DNA of 6,578 nucleotides from Desulfonatronum sp. (GTDB lineage: Bacteria; Desulfobacterota; Desulfovibrionia; Desulfovibrionales; Desulfonatronaceae): the NCBI GenBank assembly GCA_007127655.1, contig SKYX01000146.1, positions 1-6,578 on the forward strand. Direction: 5' to 3'. How positions within the stretch are numbered: position 1 is the stretch's first letter; each line of letters opens with the position of its first letter. The notes below the pieces were generated by a model. That model ran no database searches. It was given only the letters and a program-made list of their open reading frames with translations, and was not told where the DNA came from. Of this stretch, positions 1 to 5,709 are shown piece after piece. The translations under genes and the position numbers were made by a program.

Positions 1-135
1 CACGGTGTATTGGATGCGCTCGGCGAAGAGGTCCTTCTTGATCCCGATATAGACGATCAGAACGACCACGGCGACGAGGATGGCCAGCACGAAAAAGCCG
101 ACCTTGAGTTCCAGGGTGCGTTGGTTGAGGCTCAT
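1..135 (-). CDS. mlaD: MCE/MlaD-type substrate-binding protein, N-terminal fragment
   Basis: The first 45 residues are visible; the rest lies beyond the left edge. The protein starts MSLNQRTLELKVGFF, followed by a hydrophobic membrane anchor at about residues 12-31 and then GIKKDLFAERIQYTV, where an MCE domain would begin. MlaD-type proteins are anchored in the inner membrane by one N-terminal helix and form a periplasmic hexamer that passes phospholipid between the MlaFE transporter and outer-membrane partners. The start is fixed by an ATGA overlap with the stop of the upstream ATPase-like gene. No Shine-Dalgarno sequence is visible, so translational coupling is likely. A MlaE-type permease two genes upstream supports the call. 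The MCE domain itself is not in the window, so the family rests on the anchor, the N-terminal pattern and the gene order. Confidence 0.78.
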   Translation of the reverse strand, partial: MSLNQRTLELKVGFFVLAILVAVVVLIVYIGIKKDLFAERIQYTV

Positions 136-677
136 GGCGTTGAGTTCAGGTCAATGATGGGGAATTCCAAGGAAGTATAGACATCCTGATCGTTTGACAA
201 GCATGTGGCCCAGAGAAAAACGTCTCGATCCAGGGTTTCCGCTGCCCGGTGCAGGATGTCGCAGTCCGAGCGGGAAATCATGGGTAAAAAAATAAAGGTC
301 GATTCCATGGCCATGCAGCGGAGCAGATGCATTTTCAACAGCATCGGCCTGCTCATGAACTGGGCCTGCTGATCCAAGTTTTCATTCAGTCCCAGGGCGT
401 CGACGAGGCCCTGGATGTTTTTTCGGCAGGATTGCAGCGACATGGCCTTGTGGTACATGCACCCCAGGACGATGTTCTCCAGCGCGGAAATGTTGGTCAG
501 GAAGGGGAAGTCGTCGCTAATGACCCCAATGTGGAAGTCGGACTGAACAACCATGGCCCTGAAGCGGGAAATCGTGGACTCGTCCTCGGAAACCAGAAGC
601 AGGTGTCGGCGCTGGGCCGTGAGGGTGGAGATGGAGACCGGGAACGTGGACATGACGTTGCGACGATTCGATTGCAT
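132..677 (-). CDS. Degenerate ABC ATPase-like protein in the MlaF position (putative pseudo-ATPase)
   Basis: This 181-aa protein lies between the MlaE-type permease and the MlaD-type gene, where MlaF normally sits. Its outline matches an ABC nucleotide-binding domain. LLLVSEDESTISRF (about 26-39) aligns with the Walker A region, but GxxGxGKST is reduced to EST and the lysine becomes Glu33. GVISDDFPFLTNISALENI (51-69) resembles the Q-loop and the following LTVLENV segment, with Ser or Asp instead of Gln. FMSRPMLLKMHLLR (107-120) replaces LSGGQxQRVxxAR. FIFLPM (128-133) replaces the Walker B LLLDEP and has no acidic pair. ATC (157-159) replaces the TH of the H-loop. Length is well below the roughly 250 aa of MlaF. 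The frame is intact. ATG 677 is the first start after the permease stop; AGAGG directly abuts it, so Met9 (653) is an alternative. ATP hydrolysis is unlikely, and a structural or regulatory role is inferred. Confidence 0.7.
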   Translation of the reverse strand: MQSNRRNVMSTFPVSISTLTAQRRHLLLVSEDESTISRFRAMVVQSDFHIGVISDDFPFLTNISALENIVLGCMYHKAMSLQSCRKNIQGLVDALGLNENLDQQAQFMSRPMLLKMHLLRCMAMESTFIFLPMISRSDCDILHRAAETLDRDVFLWATCLSNDQDVYTSLEFPIIDLNSTP

Positions 678-680
678 CCT

Positions 681-1460
681 CTAAAACAGGTTGAAGAGCA
701 CTTCCACGGCGATGATCAGGGTCACGGTCTGAATCATGCCCTGGATCAGTCGGATGGGAACTTCGGTAAAGGAACGCTGGACGCTGAGTCCGCGTTGCAG
801 GGCTACCAGACAGACCAGGCCGGCCATGATCGTGGACTTGGCGATCAGGTTCACCACGTCCGAGATATGCACCGCGTCCAGGAGTCGGTCCAGGTAGCTG
901 GCAAAGGTGATGTCGTGCAGGAAACCTAGCGTGAAAAAGCCGCCGAACAGGCCGATGACGCAAAAACAAAAGCTCAGGCAGGGACCGGCGATCACAAACG
1001 CCAGAAAGCGCGGAAGATAGAGATATTCCTCCACCGGCACAGCCAGGGCGCCCAGGGTGTCGATTTCCCGGTTGATTTTCATCAGGGCCACCTCGGTCAG
1101 CACCGCGGTTCCCGAGCGCAGAACGATGATCAGGGTGCAGGTGATGGGCGCGATGTAATGGAGCATGGCCGTGACCAGATACTCCCCGATCTGCTCGTAG
1201 GCCCCCAGGCTGATCAGAAAGCGGAGCAGGATATGCACCGTGACCGAGCCCAGGACCAGAGCCGCCACGGTGATGATGGTCAGCGGCTGGACCGCGGTGA
1301 AGTAGACTTGACGGACAAGGACGAAAAATACGGCCGGGTTGAGAAAGGAAAGCCGCGCAAACGCCGAGCCGATCTGGACCAGGATGCGCGCCATCCGGGT
1401 GTAGCTTTGGGACCGGTCGATGGCCCAACGACCCAGGGTTTGGACCAGGGGCAGTCTCAT
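681..1460 (-). CDS. mlaE: MlaE-family ABC transporter permease (phospholipid transport)
   Basis: This is a 259-aa inner-membrane permease. [21 protein letters not shown] near residues 50-70 matches the MlaE-family RQVYFTG motif and first long membrane segment. [23 protein letters not shown] (about 114-136) matches the family coupling region, usually RxGxAxxAELGxMxVx[17 protein letters not shown] (150-160) matches the PRxLA segment. Hydrophobic stretches lie at about 58-82, 94-115, 151-180, 207-221 and 240-259. MlaE dimers with MlaF ATPases and MlaD move phospholipids across the envelope. The C-terminal third ([18 protein letters not shown]) departs from the usual FGxxIxxxxCYxGxxxxxGAxGVG pattern. 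The start at 1460 was preferred to an upstream in-frame ATG at 1535 because it overlaps the mnmG stop as ATGA and gives the usual family length. The next gene begins three bases after the stop. Confidence 0.88.
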   Translation of the reverse strand: MRLPLVQTLGRWAIDRSQSYTRMARILVQIGSAFARLSFLNPAVFFVLVRQVYFTAVQPLTIITVAALVLGSVTVHILLRFLISLGAYEQIGEYLVTAMLHYIAPITCTLIIVLRSGTAVLTEVALMKINREIDTLGALAVPVEEYLYLPRFLAFVIAGPCLSFCFCVIGLFGGFFTLGFLHDITFASYLDRLLDAVHISDVVNLIAKSTIMAGLVCLVALQRGLSVQRSFTEVPIRLIQGMIQTVTLIIAVEVLFNLF

Positions 1461-3436
1461 GGTTCGGGCGTGGGAGGGGGATTTTGCGGTGTGGAAGTCG
1501 TTTTCTCCATTTTGCGCAGGTGAATGCGCAGGCATCCCAGGGCCGCCGGGGTGACACCGGAAATCCGGCCGGCCTGGCCCATGTTCACTGGCCTGACGCG
1601 AGCCAACTTTTCCCGAACCTCACGGGAAAGTCCAGCAACACGCTCGAAGTCCAGGTCCTCTGGCAACCGGATTTGTTCCAGGAACTGGTCCCGTCCGGCC
1701 AACTCCTCCTGCCGGGTCAGATATCCGGCGTATTTAACCCGGTTCTCCACTTCCTCGGTCACATCCGTCTCCAGGTTGGCCAAGTCCGGCCAGAACACGG
1801 CCATGTCTGCCAAGTGCAGTTCCGGTCTGCGGAGCAGTTCCTCCAGAGTGAGGGCCTTGCCCGGCAGAGCCGTGCCCCGTGACTCGCAGAACGCCCTGGT
1901 GGCGGCGTCGGGCCGGACCGTGACGGTGCGCAGCCCTTCCAAGACGGCGTGCAAGGCGCTGTGCTTGCGCGAAAAAATATGCCAGTGATCGTCCCGAACC
2001 AGGCCCAGGGACCGGCCTAAAGAGGTCAGGCGCTGATCCGCGTTGCCTTCGCGCAGCAGCAGGCGGTGTTCGGCCCGGGAGGTGAACATTCGGTAGGGTT
2101 CGCGGGTTCCCTTGGTCACCAGGTCGTCCACCAGCACGGCCATGTAGGCCTGGTCGCGCCCGAGGAGAAAGGGAGGAGCGTCGGTCAGGGCCGCGGCGAT
2201 GTTTAGTGCGGCCCAAAGTCCCTGGGCCGCCGCCTCCTCGTATCCGGAGGTTCCGTTGATCTGACCAGCCAGATACAGGCCTCGAACGGCCTTGGTTTCC
2301 AGGGTCGGCAAAAGCTGCTCCGGAAAGACGAAATCGTACTCAATGGCATAGCCGGGGCGGATAATCTGGGCCTTCTCCAGGCCGGGAATGGTCCGCAGCA
2401 TGGCTCGCTGAATCTCCAGGGGCAGGCTGGTGGGCAGGCCGTTGGGGTAGACTTCCGGATGGTCCACGCCTTCGGGCTCCACAAAGACCTGGTGGCGGTC
2501 CTTGTCCGGGAATCGGGCGATTTTGTCCTCAATGGACGGGCAGTATCTCGCTCCGGTTCCCTGGATGATTCCGGTATACAGCGGGGAGCGGTCCAGTCCG
2601 GAGAGGATGATGGCGTGAGTGGCTGCGTTGGTATGGGTCAGGTGGCAGGGAACCTGGGGCAGACGGATGCCGGGAGAATGAAAGCTGAAGGGTCGCGGCG
2701 GATCGTCCCCGGGTTGGGGGGTCATGGACTGGTAGTCGATGCTGTCTTGGCGCAACCGGGGCACCGTGCCGGTCTTCAGCCGCCCCAATTCCAGGCCGAG
2801 CCGGAGCAGGTCCGCGGAAAGCGATTTTGCCGGCGGGTCGCCGAGCCGCCCCCCGGAAAAGTGTTCCAGGCCGATATGGATCAAGCCGCGTAAAAATGTT
2901 CCCGTGGTCAGGAGCACGGCTCGGGCGAGCAGGTTCTCGCCCAGATGGGTGCGCACGCCCACGACGCGCCCGTCCCGGTCCAGCAGAGCGTCCACCATTT
3001 CCTGGCGGACCCAGAGCCGCTCCTGGGCAAAGACGTCCCGCTGGACCACCCGCATGTAGGCGTTCCGGTCGATTTGGGCCCGGGTGGCCCGGACGGCCGG
3101 TCCTTTACGGGTGTTCAGAACTCGGAACTGGATTCCGGCCTGGTCGGCCCAGACTCCCATGCATCCACCCAGGGCGTCGATCTCCTTGACCATATGCCCC
3201 TTGGCCAGGCCGCCGATGGCCGGATTACAGGAAAGATGGCCGATACGGTCGATGTTGATGGTCAGCAGCAGAGTGGTCAGGCCCATCCGGGCCGCGGCCA
3301 TGGCTGCCTCGCACCCGGCATGGCCGGCGCCCACGACGATGACGTCGAACTGGTCCGGCTCCAAGGGCTTGTGGAGGGTTGGGCGGTCAAAGGGCCGGGA
3401 AGAGGGAGGGTCTTCGGTGGTGGAGGATCGAGGCAT
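1457..3436 (-). CDS. mnmG: tRNA uridine-5-carboxymethylaminomethyl modification enzyme MnmG (GidA)
   Basis: MnmG is an FAD-dependent cytoplasmic enzyme that works with MnmE to install the (carboxymethyl)aminomethyl group on wobble uridine 34 of certain tRNAs. The Rossmann FAD motif [12 protein letters not shown] lies at about 34-45 and [13 protein letters not shown] at 69-81, including Cys70. The first signature reads [13 protein letters not shown] with the conserved Cys299; Pro is replaced by Ala in the usual GPRYCPS. The second signature is [10 protein letters not shown] at 387-396 followed by GYEEAAAQG at 398-406. [25 protein letters not shown] and the C-terminal [10 protein letters not shown]...[11 protein letters not shown] are also standard. 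The 659 aa exceed the usual 620-630 because of a Pro/Ser-rich N-terminal extension of about 27 residues and a Pro/Thr-rich tail. An in-frame stop nine codons upstream leaves ATG 3436 as the first possible start, but no clear Shine-Dalgarno sequence precedes it. The stop overlaps the mlaE start. MnmE is not in the window. Confidence 0.97.
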   Translation of the reverse strand: MPRSSTTEDPPSSRPFDRPTLHKPLEPDQFDVIVVGAGHAGCEAAMAAARMGLTTLLLTINIDRIGHLSCNPAIGGLAKGHMVKEIDALGGCMGVWADQAGIQFRVLNTRKGPAVRATRAQIDRNAYMRVVQRDVFAQERLWVRQEMVDALLDRDGRVVGVRTHLGENLLARAVLLTTGTFLRGLIHIGLEHFSGGRLGDPPAKSLSADLLRLGLELGRLKTGTVPRLRQDSIDYQSMTPQPGDDPPRPFSFHSPGIRLPQVPCHLTHTNAATHAIILSGLDRSPLYTGIIQGTGARYCPSIEDKIARFPDKDRHQVFVEPEGVDHPEVYPNGLPTSLPLEIQRAMLRTIPGLEKAQIIRPGYAIEYDFVFPEQLLPTLETKAVRGLYLAGQINGTSGYEEAAAQGLWAALNIAAALTDAPPFLLGRDQAYMAVLVDDLVTKGTREPYRMFTSRAEHRLLLREGNADQRLTSLGRSLGLVRDDHWHIFSRKHSALHAVLEGLRTVTVRPDAATRAFCESRGTALPGKALTLEELLRRPELHLADMAVFWPDLANLETDVTEEVENRVKYAGYLTRQEELAGRDQFLEQIRLPEDLDFERVAGLSREVREKLARVRPVNMGQAGRISGVTPAALGCLRIHLRKMEKTTSTPQNPPPTPEP

Positions 3437-3453
3437 GGGGGATGGTGAAGGAT

Positions 3454-3474
3454 CACCCGGGTCAAATCCGGGCG
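3454..3474 (-). other. GC-rich hairpin in the gap before mnmG
   Basis: The 75-base gap between the M20 gene and mnmG carries a stem of CCCGG/CCGGG with a seven-base loop. In the minus-strand RNA it extends to seven pairs including one G-U. Two more CCCGG or CCGGG copies at about 3477-3481 and 3492-3497 could form an alternative hairpin (loop of about 11 bases). No T-tract follows, so it does not look like an intrinsic terminator. It may limit read-through, stabilise RNA ends or affect mnmG translation, which lacks a visible Shine-Dalgarno sequence. Chance is possible in such GC-rich DNA. Confidence 0.35.
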
Positions 3475-3511
3475 GTCCCGGAAAGATTCGTCCCGGGTTC
3501 CTGTTCGGTCT

Positions 3512-4747
3512 TCAGGCCGGGTCGTTCATGCACAGGACATGGGCCATGACTTGGGCGTCGGCCAGGGTGTTCCGGATGGAAGAATGCTCGTTGGGCTGGT
3601 GGGCCGTGCCCAAAAGGGTGGACCAGACCACGCAGGGGATGCCTTGGCGGCGCAGAAACGAGGCCACTGTGCCGCCGCCGATGCCCATGGGCCTGGGGTT
3701 GGTCCCGTGCACGGCCCGGACCGCGGCCAGCATGCGTTGGACAATGGGGCTGTCCGGCGGGGTGGCCGGAGCTGAGCGGACTTCCTGGACGATCTCCCAC
3801 TCCACGCGCACCCCGTGATCCGCGGCCACTTCGGAGCAGGTCTCGCTCACGGCGGCCTGGATCTCGCCCAGGTCGTATTCAACCAGGACCCGGCAGTCCA
3901 GATAGAAGACATCCAGCCCGGGAATGGTGTTCACGTTGGGGACGTTGGCTTCCTTTTTCGTCGCCTCAAAGGTGGAGCTGGGGGGGAAAAACAGCGGGTC
4001 CTGGTGGTCGAAGCGGGCGTACAGGGAGCGCAAACGCAGGATCAAATCCGACGCGGCGACCAGACTGTTGACGCCTTTTTGGGGGGTGGAGGCGTGACAC
4101 TGTTTGCCGAAGACCGAGAACTTCAACCAAAGCAGGCTTTTTTCGGCCACTTCCACCATCTCTCCGTCCGCTGTCCCGAAATCCGGAATCAGGATCAGAT
4201 CCCGGGGGCCGAAGAGGTCCCGGCGGTGGGTCAGCACGTAGTCCAACCCTTTGGCGCTGGCGGTTTCTTCGTCAGCGACAAAGAGCATCCCGAAATTGAT
4301 GGGCGGCGGCTCGGACCCGGCGAGCACGGCCTCGGCCACCAGCAAAGAAGCCACCAAGCCCTGGTGGTTGTCCTCCACGCCGCGTCCGTAGATCAGATCC
4401 CCGTCCACCCGCAGTTCGTAGGGCGGGCTGGTCCACAGTTCCGCGTCGCCCGGAGGGACGATGTCGGTATGCGAGATGACCCAGAAGGTCCTTGAGACGT
4501 CCCGGCCCGGAATCACCGCGGCCAGATTGGGCCGGAAGCCGCAGGCCACTGTATCGTCCGGTGCCGGAATCTCTTCGATCCGTCGAATACCCATGGACCG
4601 CACCAGGCGCAAAAGGTATTCGGCCTTTTCCCGTTCGCCCTGGCCACCGTTGACCGGTCCCAGGGCCGGAATAGCCACCAGATCGCGCTGCAGCTCGATC
4701 ATCCGGTCGCGTCCACCGGCGATGACGGAGCACAAAGCGTCACGCAT
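3512..4747 (-). CDS. M20-family metallohydrolase (ArgE/DapE/carboxypeptidase type)
   Basis: This 411-aa protein belongs to the M20 family of di-zinc hydrolases that cleave amide bonds of amino-acid derivatives or small peptides. The expected metal and catalytic residues are present in order: HTD at 93-95 (metal ligand His93, catalytic-site Asp95), GRGVEDNHQG with bridging Asp126, ADEETAS with the acid pair Glu160/Glu161, PDFG with Asp189, and HQPNEH with His383 and His388 near the C-terminus. The inserted dimerisation domain runs from about 205 to 320 and contains the conserved KQCHASTPQKGVNS (His218). No signal peptide is seen, so it is probably cytoplasmic. The substrate cannot be read from sequence: succinyl-diaminopimelate, acetylornithine or a dipeptide are all possible. 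It lies 31 bases after the PxxKW gene and 75 before mnmG. The ribosome binding site is weak (GGGA about 12 bases upstream), and Met16 at 4702, with GGTGGA ahead of it, is an alternative start. Confidence 0.93.
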   Translation of the reverse strand: MRDALCSVIAGGRDRMIELQRDLVAIPALGPVNGGQGEREKAEYLLRLVRSMGIRRIEEIPAPDDTVACGFRPNLAAVIPGRDVSRTFWVISHTDIVPPGDAELWTSPPYELRVDGDLIYGRGVEDNHQGLVASLLVAEAVLAGSEPPPINFGMLFVADEETASAKGLDYVLTHRRDLFGPRDLILIPDFGTADGEMVEVAEKSLLWLKFSVFGKQCHASTPQKGVNSLVAASDLILRLRSLYARFDHQDPLFFPPSSTFEATKKEANVPNVNTIPGLDVFYLDCRVLVEYDLGEIQAAVSETCSEVAADHGVRVEWEIVQEVRSAPATPPDSPIVQRMLAAVRAVHGTNPRPMGIGGGTVASFLRRQGIPCVVWSTLLGTAHQPNEHSSIRNTLADAQVMAHVLCMNDPA

Positions 4748-4778
4748 CAGAGCAATATCCCAAAACCAAGAGGGTCGT

Positions 4779-5033
4779 TTACCGGCCGCGAGCAGCGCGC
4801 TTGGAGGCTTTCAACGGGTTGATCTTGACCTTGCCCTGCTTGTCCACGCTGGCCTTGACATGGGTGGCGAAATTGCAGACTCCCAGAGCCCACTTGGCCT
4901 CGGGTTCGGCGTAGCTGCTGCAATGGCGCAGCCCGTCGTCTTCCTTGATCCGTTCGCACCCTTCGCACTTTTCCACCACGGGCTGAAACACAAAGGCGCC
5001 GGCGGCGCCGTTTTTCGTCTTTTCGACTTGCAT
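4779..5033 (-). CDS. PxxKW-family cysteine-rich small protein
   Basis: This 84-aa protein resembles small Cys-rich PxxKW proteins known from delta-proteobacteria. It has four cysteines (23, 26, 38, 53) in the arrangement CEGC-x11-C-x14-C, suggesting a zinc or iron site. PEAKW at 44-48 is the diagnostic motif. The C-terminus is basic (INPLKASKRAARGR, 71-84). No signal peptide or membrane segment is seen. The function of the family is unknown to me; a metal-binding or nucleic-acid-binding role is only a guess. A longer in-frame reading from 5123 was rejected because ATG 5033 has a good ribosome binding site (CAGGAG, seven-base spacing) and the promoter lies inside the extension. It is the first gene of the minus-strand unit and sits 31 bases before the M20 gene with no terminator between them. 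Confidence 0.88.
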   Translation of the reverse strand: MQVEKTKNGAAGAFVFQPVVEKCEGCERIKEDDGLRHCSSYAEPEAKWALGVCNFATHVKASVDKQGKVKINPLKASKRAARGR

Positions 5034-5040
5034 CGTAAAA

Positions 5041-5046
5041 CTCCTG
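5041..5046 (-). promoter_or_regulatory. Ribosome binding site of the PxxKW gene
   Basis: CAGGAG on the minus strand lies seven bases before ATG 5033. It is the best Shine-Dalgarno sequence in the minus-strand unit and fixes the start over the longer in-frame reading. Confidence 0.8.
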
Positions 5047-5073
5047 AAAATGAAATTGGAAAAAGAGAAGTCT

Positions 5074-5101
5074 TCTATGGACAACTGCTTCGGTCTGTCA
5101 A
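5074..5101 (-). promoter_or_regulatory. Predicted sigma-70 promoter of the minus-strand unit
   Basis: A perfect -35 TTGACA (5096-5101) is followed after 16 bases by CATAGA (5074-5079), which matches three of six -10 consensus positions. Transcription would begin near 5067, giving a leader of about 34 bases to ATG 5033. It is the only convincing promoter seen ahead of the unit. The weak -10 suggests modest or activator-dependent strength. Confidence 0.55.
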
Positions 5102-5109
5102 GATTCTTG
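5099..5109. promoter_or_regulatory. Palindrome overlapping the -35 box
   Basis: CAAGA-T-TCTTG is a perfect five-base inverted repeat around one central base. It shares three bases with the TTGACA -35 element. A regulator bound here would touch the polymerase site, so it is a candidate operator. At this size chance is possible. Confidence 0.3.
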
Positions 5110-5295
5110 CCGGAAAAATCCAAGGCAGATTTGTTTTCGAACCACGGGCGCTCTGGCTCGGTTTCGATTTCGATCCGTTATGAGGATGAGAGCTGAGAAC
5201 GAAATTGCCCTGTGGAAAAAACAGTACTGCTTCGGGATGTTGCGCTGGGCAAGGAAGATGAGCCCTCAGGAGGTCATAATCAATAGTTGCAATAG

Positions 5296-5322
5296 CAAAT
5301 ATTTGGAATACAACAATATTTG
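5296..5322. repeat. 8-bp inverted repeat CAAATATT-N11-AATATTTG
   Basis: The arms at 5296-5303 and 5315-5322 are perfectly complementary around an 11-base AT-rich spacer. A long dyad with about one helical turn between arm edges fits a dimeric regulator; its inner part fits the loose T-N11-A form of LysR-type sites. A direct repeat of CAATAG (5281-5286 and 5290-5295) lies immediately to the left. No partner regulator gene is in the window. Confidence 0.45.
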
Positions 5323-5345
5323 TCGAAAATCTTTACGCGCTGTCG

Positions 5346-5388
5346 GGTTTTCTTGCACTTTCCGGTCCTATCCCTCCCCCAGAAAACC
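5346..5388. repeat. 8-bp inverted repeat with 27-base loop
   Basis: GGTTTTCT at 5346-5353 and AGAAAACC at 5381-5388 are perfect complements around a pyrimidine-rich 27-base loop. It could form a stem in RNA or a looped regulator site, but no T-tract follows on either strand. Its value comes mainly from lying between two other dyads. Confidence 0.3.
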
Positions 5389-5400
5389 GAAACACACTGA

Positions 5401-5430
5401 AATCATGTGCTGATTAATCATTTCATGATT
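5401..5430. repeat. Tandem AATCA/TGATT palindromes
   Basis: Four half-sites alternate in 30 bases: AATCA (5401-5405), TGATT (5411-5415), AATCAT (5416-5421) and ATGATT (5425-5430). They make two adjacent dyads with five-base and three-base centres, and the middle halves form the ten-base palindrome TGATTAATCA. The arrangement looks like a multi-site operator for a repressor or activator of the plus-strand gene. Confidence 0.45.
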
Positions 5431-5563
5431 CCTCCTTCGATTCCGAATTGATGCTGTTCACCCTCATTTTTTGGCTCATTCCTGACTGGTACTGTCGGAA
5501 TTTCTTCCAGCACTCAATGCCCGACGTTCAAGGTAAATGTTTTTGTCCTGGAATTTAAGTGGG

Positions 5564-5578
5564 ATGCCTTGTTGGCAT
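5564..5578. repeat. Short inverted repeat ATGCC-TTGTT-GGCAT
   Basis: A perfect five-base stem with a five-base loop overlaps the left half of the sigma-54-like element. It could be an operator or a small hairpin. A T-rich stretch, TTCTTGTTTT, lies two bases beyond it on the plus strand, but the stem is too short and weak for a convincing terminator. Confidence 0.25.
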
Positions 5579-5588
5579 GATTCTTGTT
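5573..5588 (+). promoter_or_regulatory. Possible sigma-54 (RpoN) promoter of the surface-protein gene
   Basis: TGGCATG-ATTC-TTGTT resembles the sigma-54 consensus TGGCACG-N4-TTGCW. The GG (5574-5575) and GT (5586-5587) pairs have the required 12-base spacing. The consensus C at -12 is T, which is a significant deviation. Transcription would start near 5599 with a leader of about 110 bases. No clear sigma-70 alternative was found in this stretch. Confidence 0.35.
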
Positions 5589-5660
5589 TTGGGCCAAACC
5601 GTGGGGACCGGTCGTGCCTGTGGTTGTGGTGCTGATGTGTTGCCCTGCTGTGGCAGATGA

Positions 5661-5678
5661 GCGCTTTTTGGTAAGCGC
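5661..5678 (+). other. Leader hairpin before the surface-protein gene
   Basis: GCGCTT and AAGCGC form a perfect six-base stem with the loop TTTGGT. It ends 19 bases before the Shine-Dalgarno sequence of the 5710 gene. No T-tract follows, so it is unlikely to be a terminator. It may stabilise the mRNA or be part of a translational control element. I found no match to the c-di-GMP riboswitch consensus around it. Confidence 0.4.
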
Positions 5679-5697
5679 GAAACACAACCCATGACAT

Positions 5698-5701
5698 GGA
5701 G
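5698..5701 (+). promoter_or_regulatory. Ribosome binding site of the surface-protein gene
   Basis: GGAG lies eight bases before ATG 5710. It supports this start, which also places a standard signal peptide at the N-terminus. Confidence 0.65.
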
Positions 5702-5709
5702 CAACCAGG

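Larger units (their letters stand above)
5110..5709. other. Divergent intergenic region without credible genes
   Basis: About 600 bases separate the minus-strand promoter from the plus-strand surface-protein gene. I find no RNA gene, mobile element or likely protein gene here. The longest plus-strand reading (5180-5413, 77 codons) has no suitably spaced ribosome binding site and no recognisable domain. The DNA is AT-richer than its flanks and holds several inverted repeats plus a sigma-54-like element, listed separately. It most likely contains the control region of the plus-strand gene. Confidence 0.65.

Noticed and set aside
517..1557. Minus-strand 346-codon frame overlapping the permease gene
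   Set aside because: It is a frame-shifted shadow of mlaE and the mnmG end, rich in Pro, His, Arg and Gly, with no membrane pattern or domain.
3454..3480. tRNA-like T-arm (CCCGG-GTCAAAT-CCGGG) on the plus strand, possible tRNA gene or attachment site
   Set aside because: The sequence upstream has no D-arm or anticodon arm, the 5' acceptor strand does not pair with CGGTCCC, and no integrase or second copy is present.
3084..3818. Plus-strand 244-codon frame across the mnmG/M20 junction
   Set aside because: It lies opposite two well-supported genes, has no domain, and is expected in GC-rich DNA.
5268..5274. Perfect AGGAGGT Shine-Dalgarno-like sequence
   Set aside because: No ATG follows at a usable distance; the nearest TTG (5287) is followed by CAA TAG. 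Probably chance or a remnant of a lost gene.
5180..5413. Plus-strand 77-codon reading frame in the intergenic region
   Set aside because: No properly spaced ribosome binding site, no recognisable domain, irregular composition, and it runs across two inverted repeats.
5581..5680. c-di-GMP or other riboswitch ahead of the surface-protein gene
   Set aside because: GGGCCAAACC near 5591 faintly recalls the c-di-GMP-I motif, but the GGGACGCAAAGCC part and the expected helices are missing.
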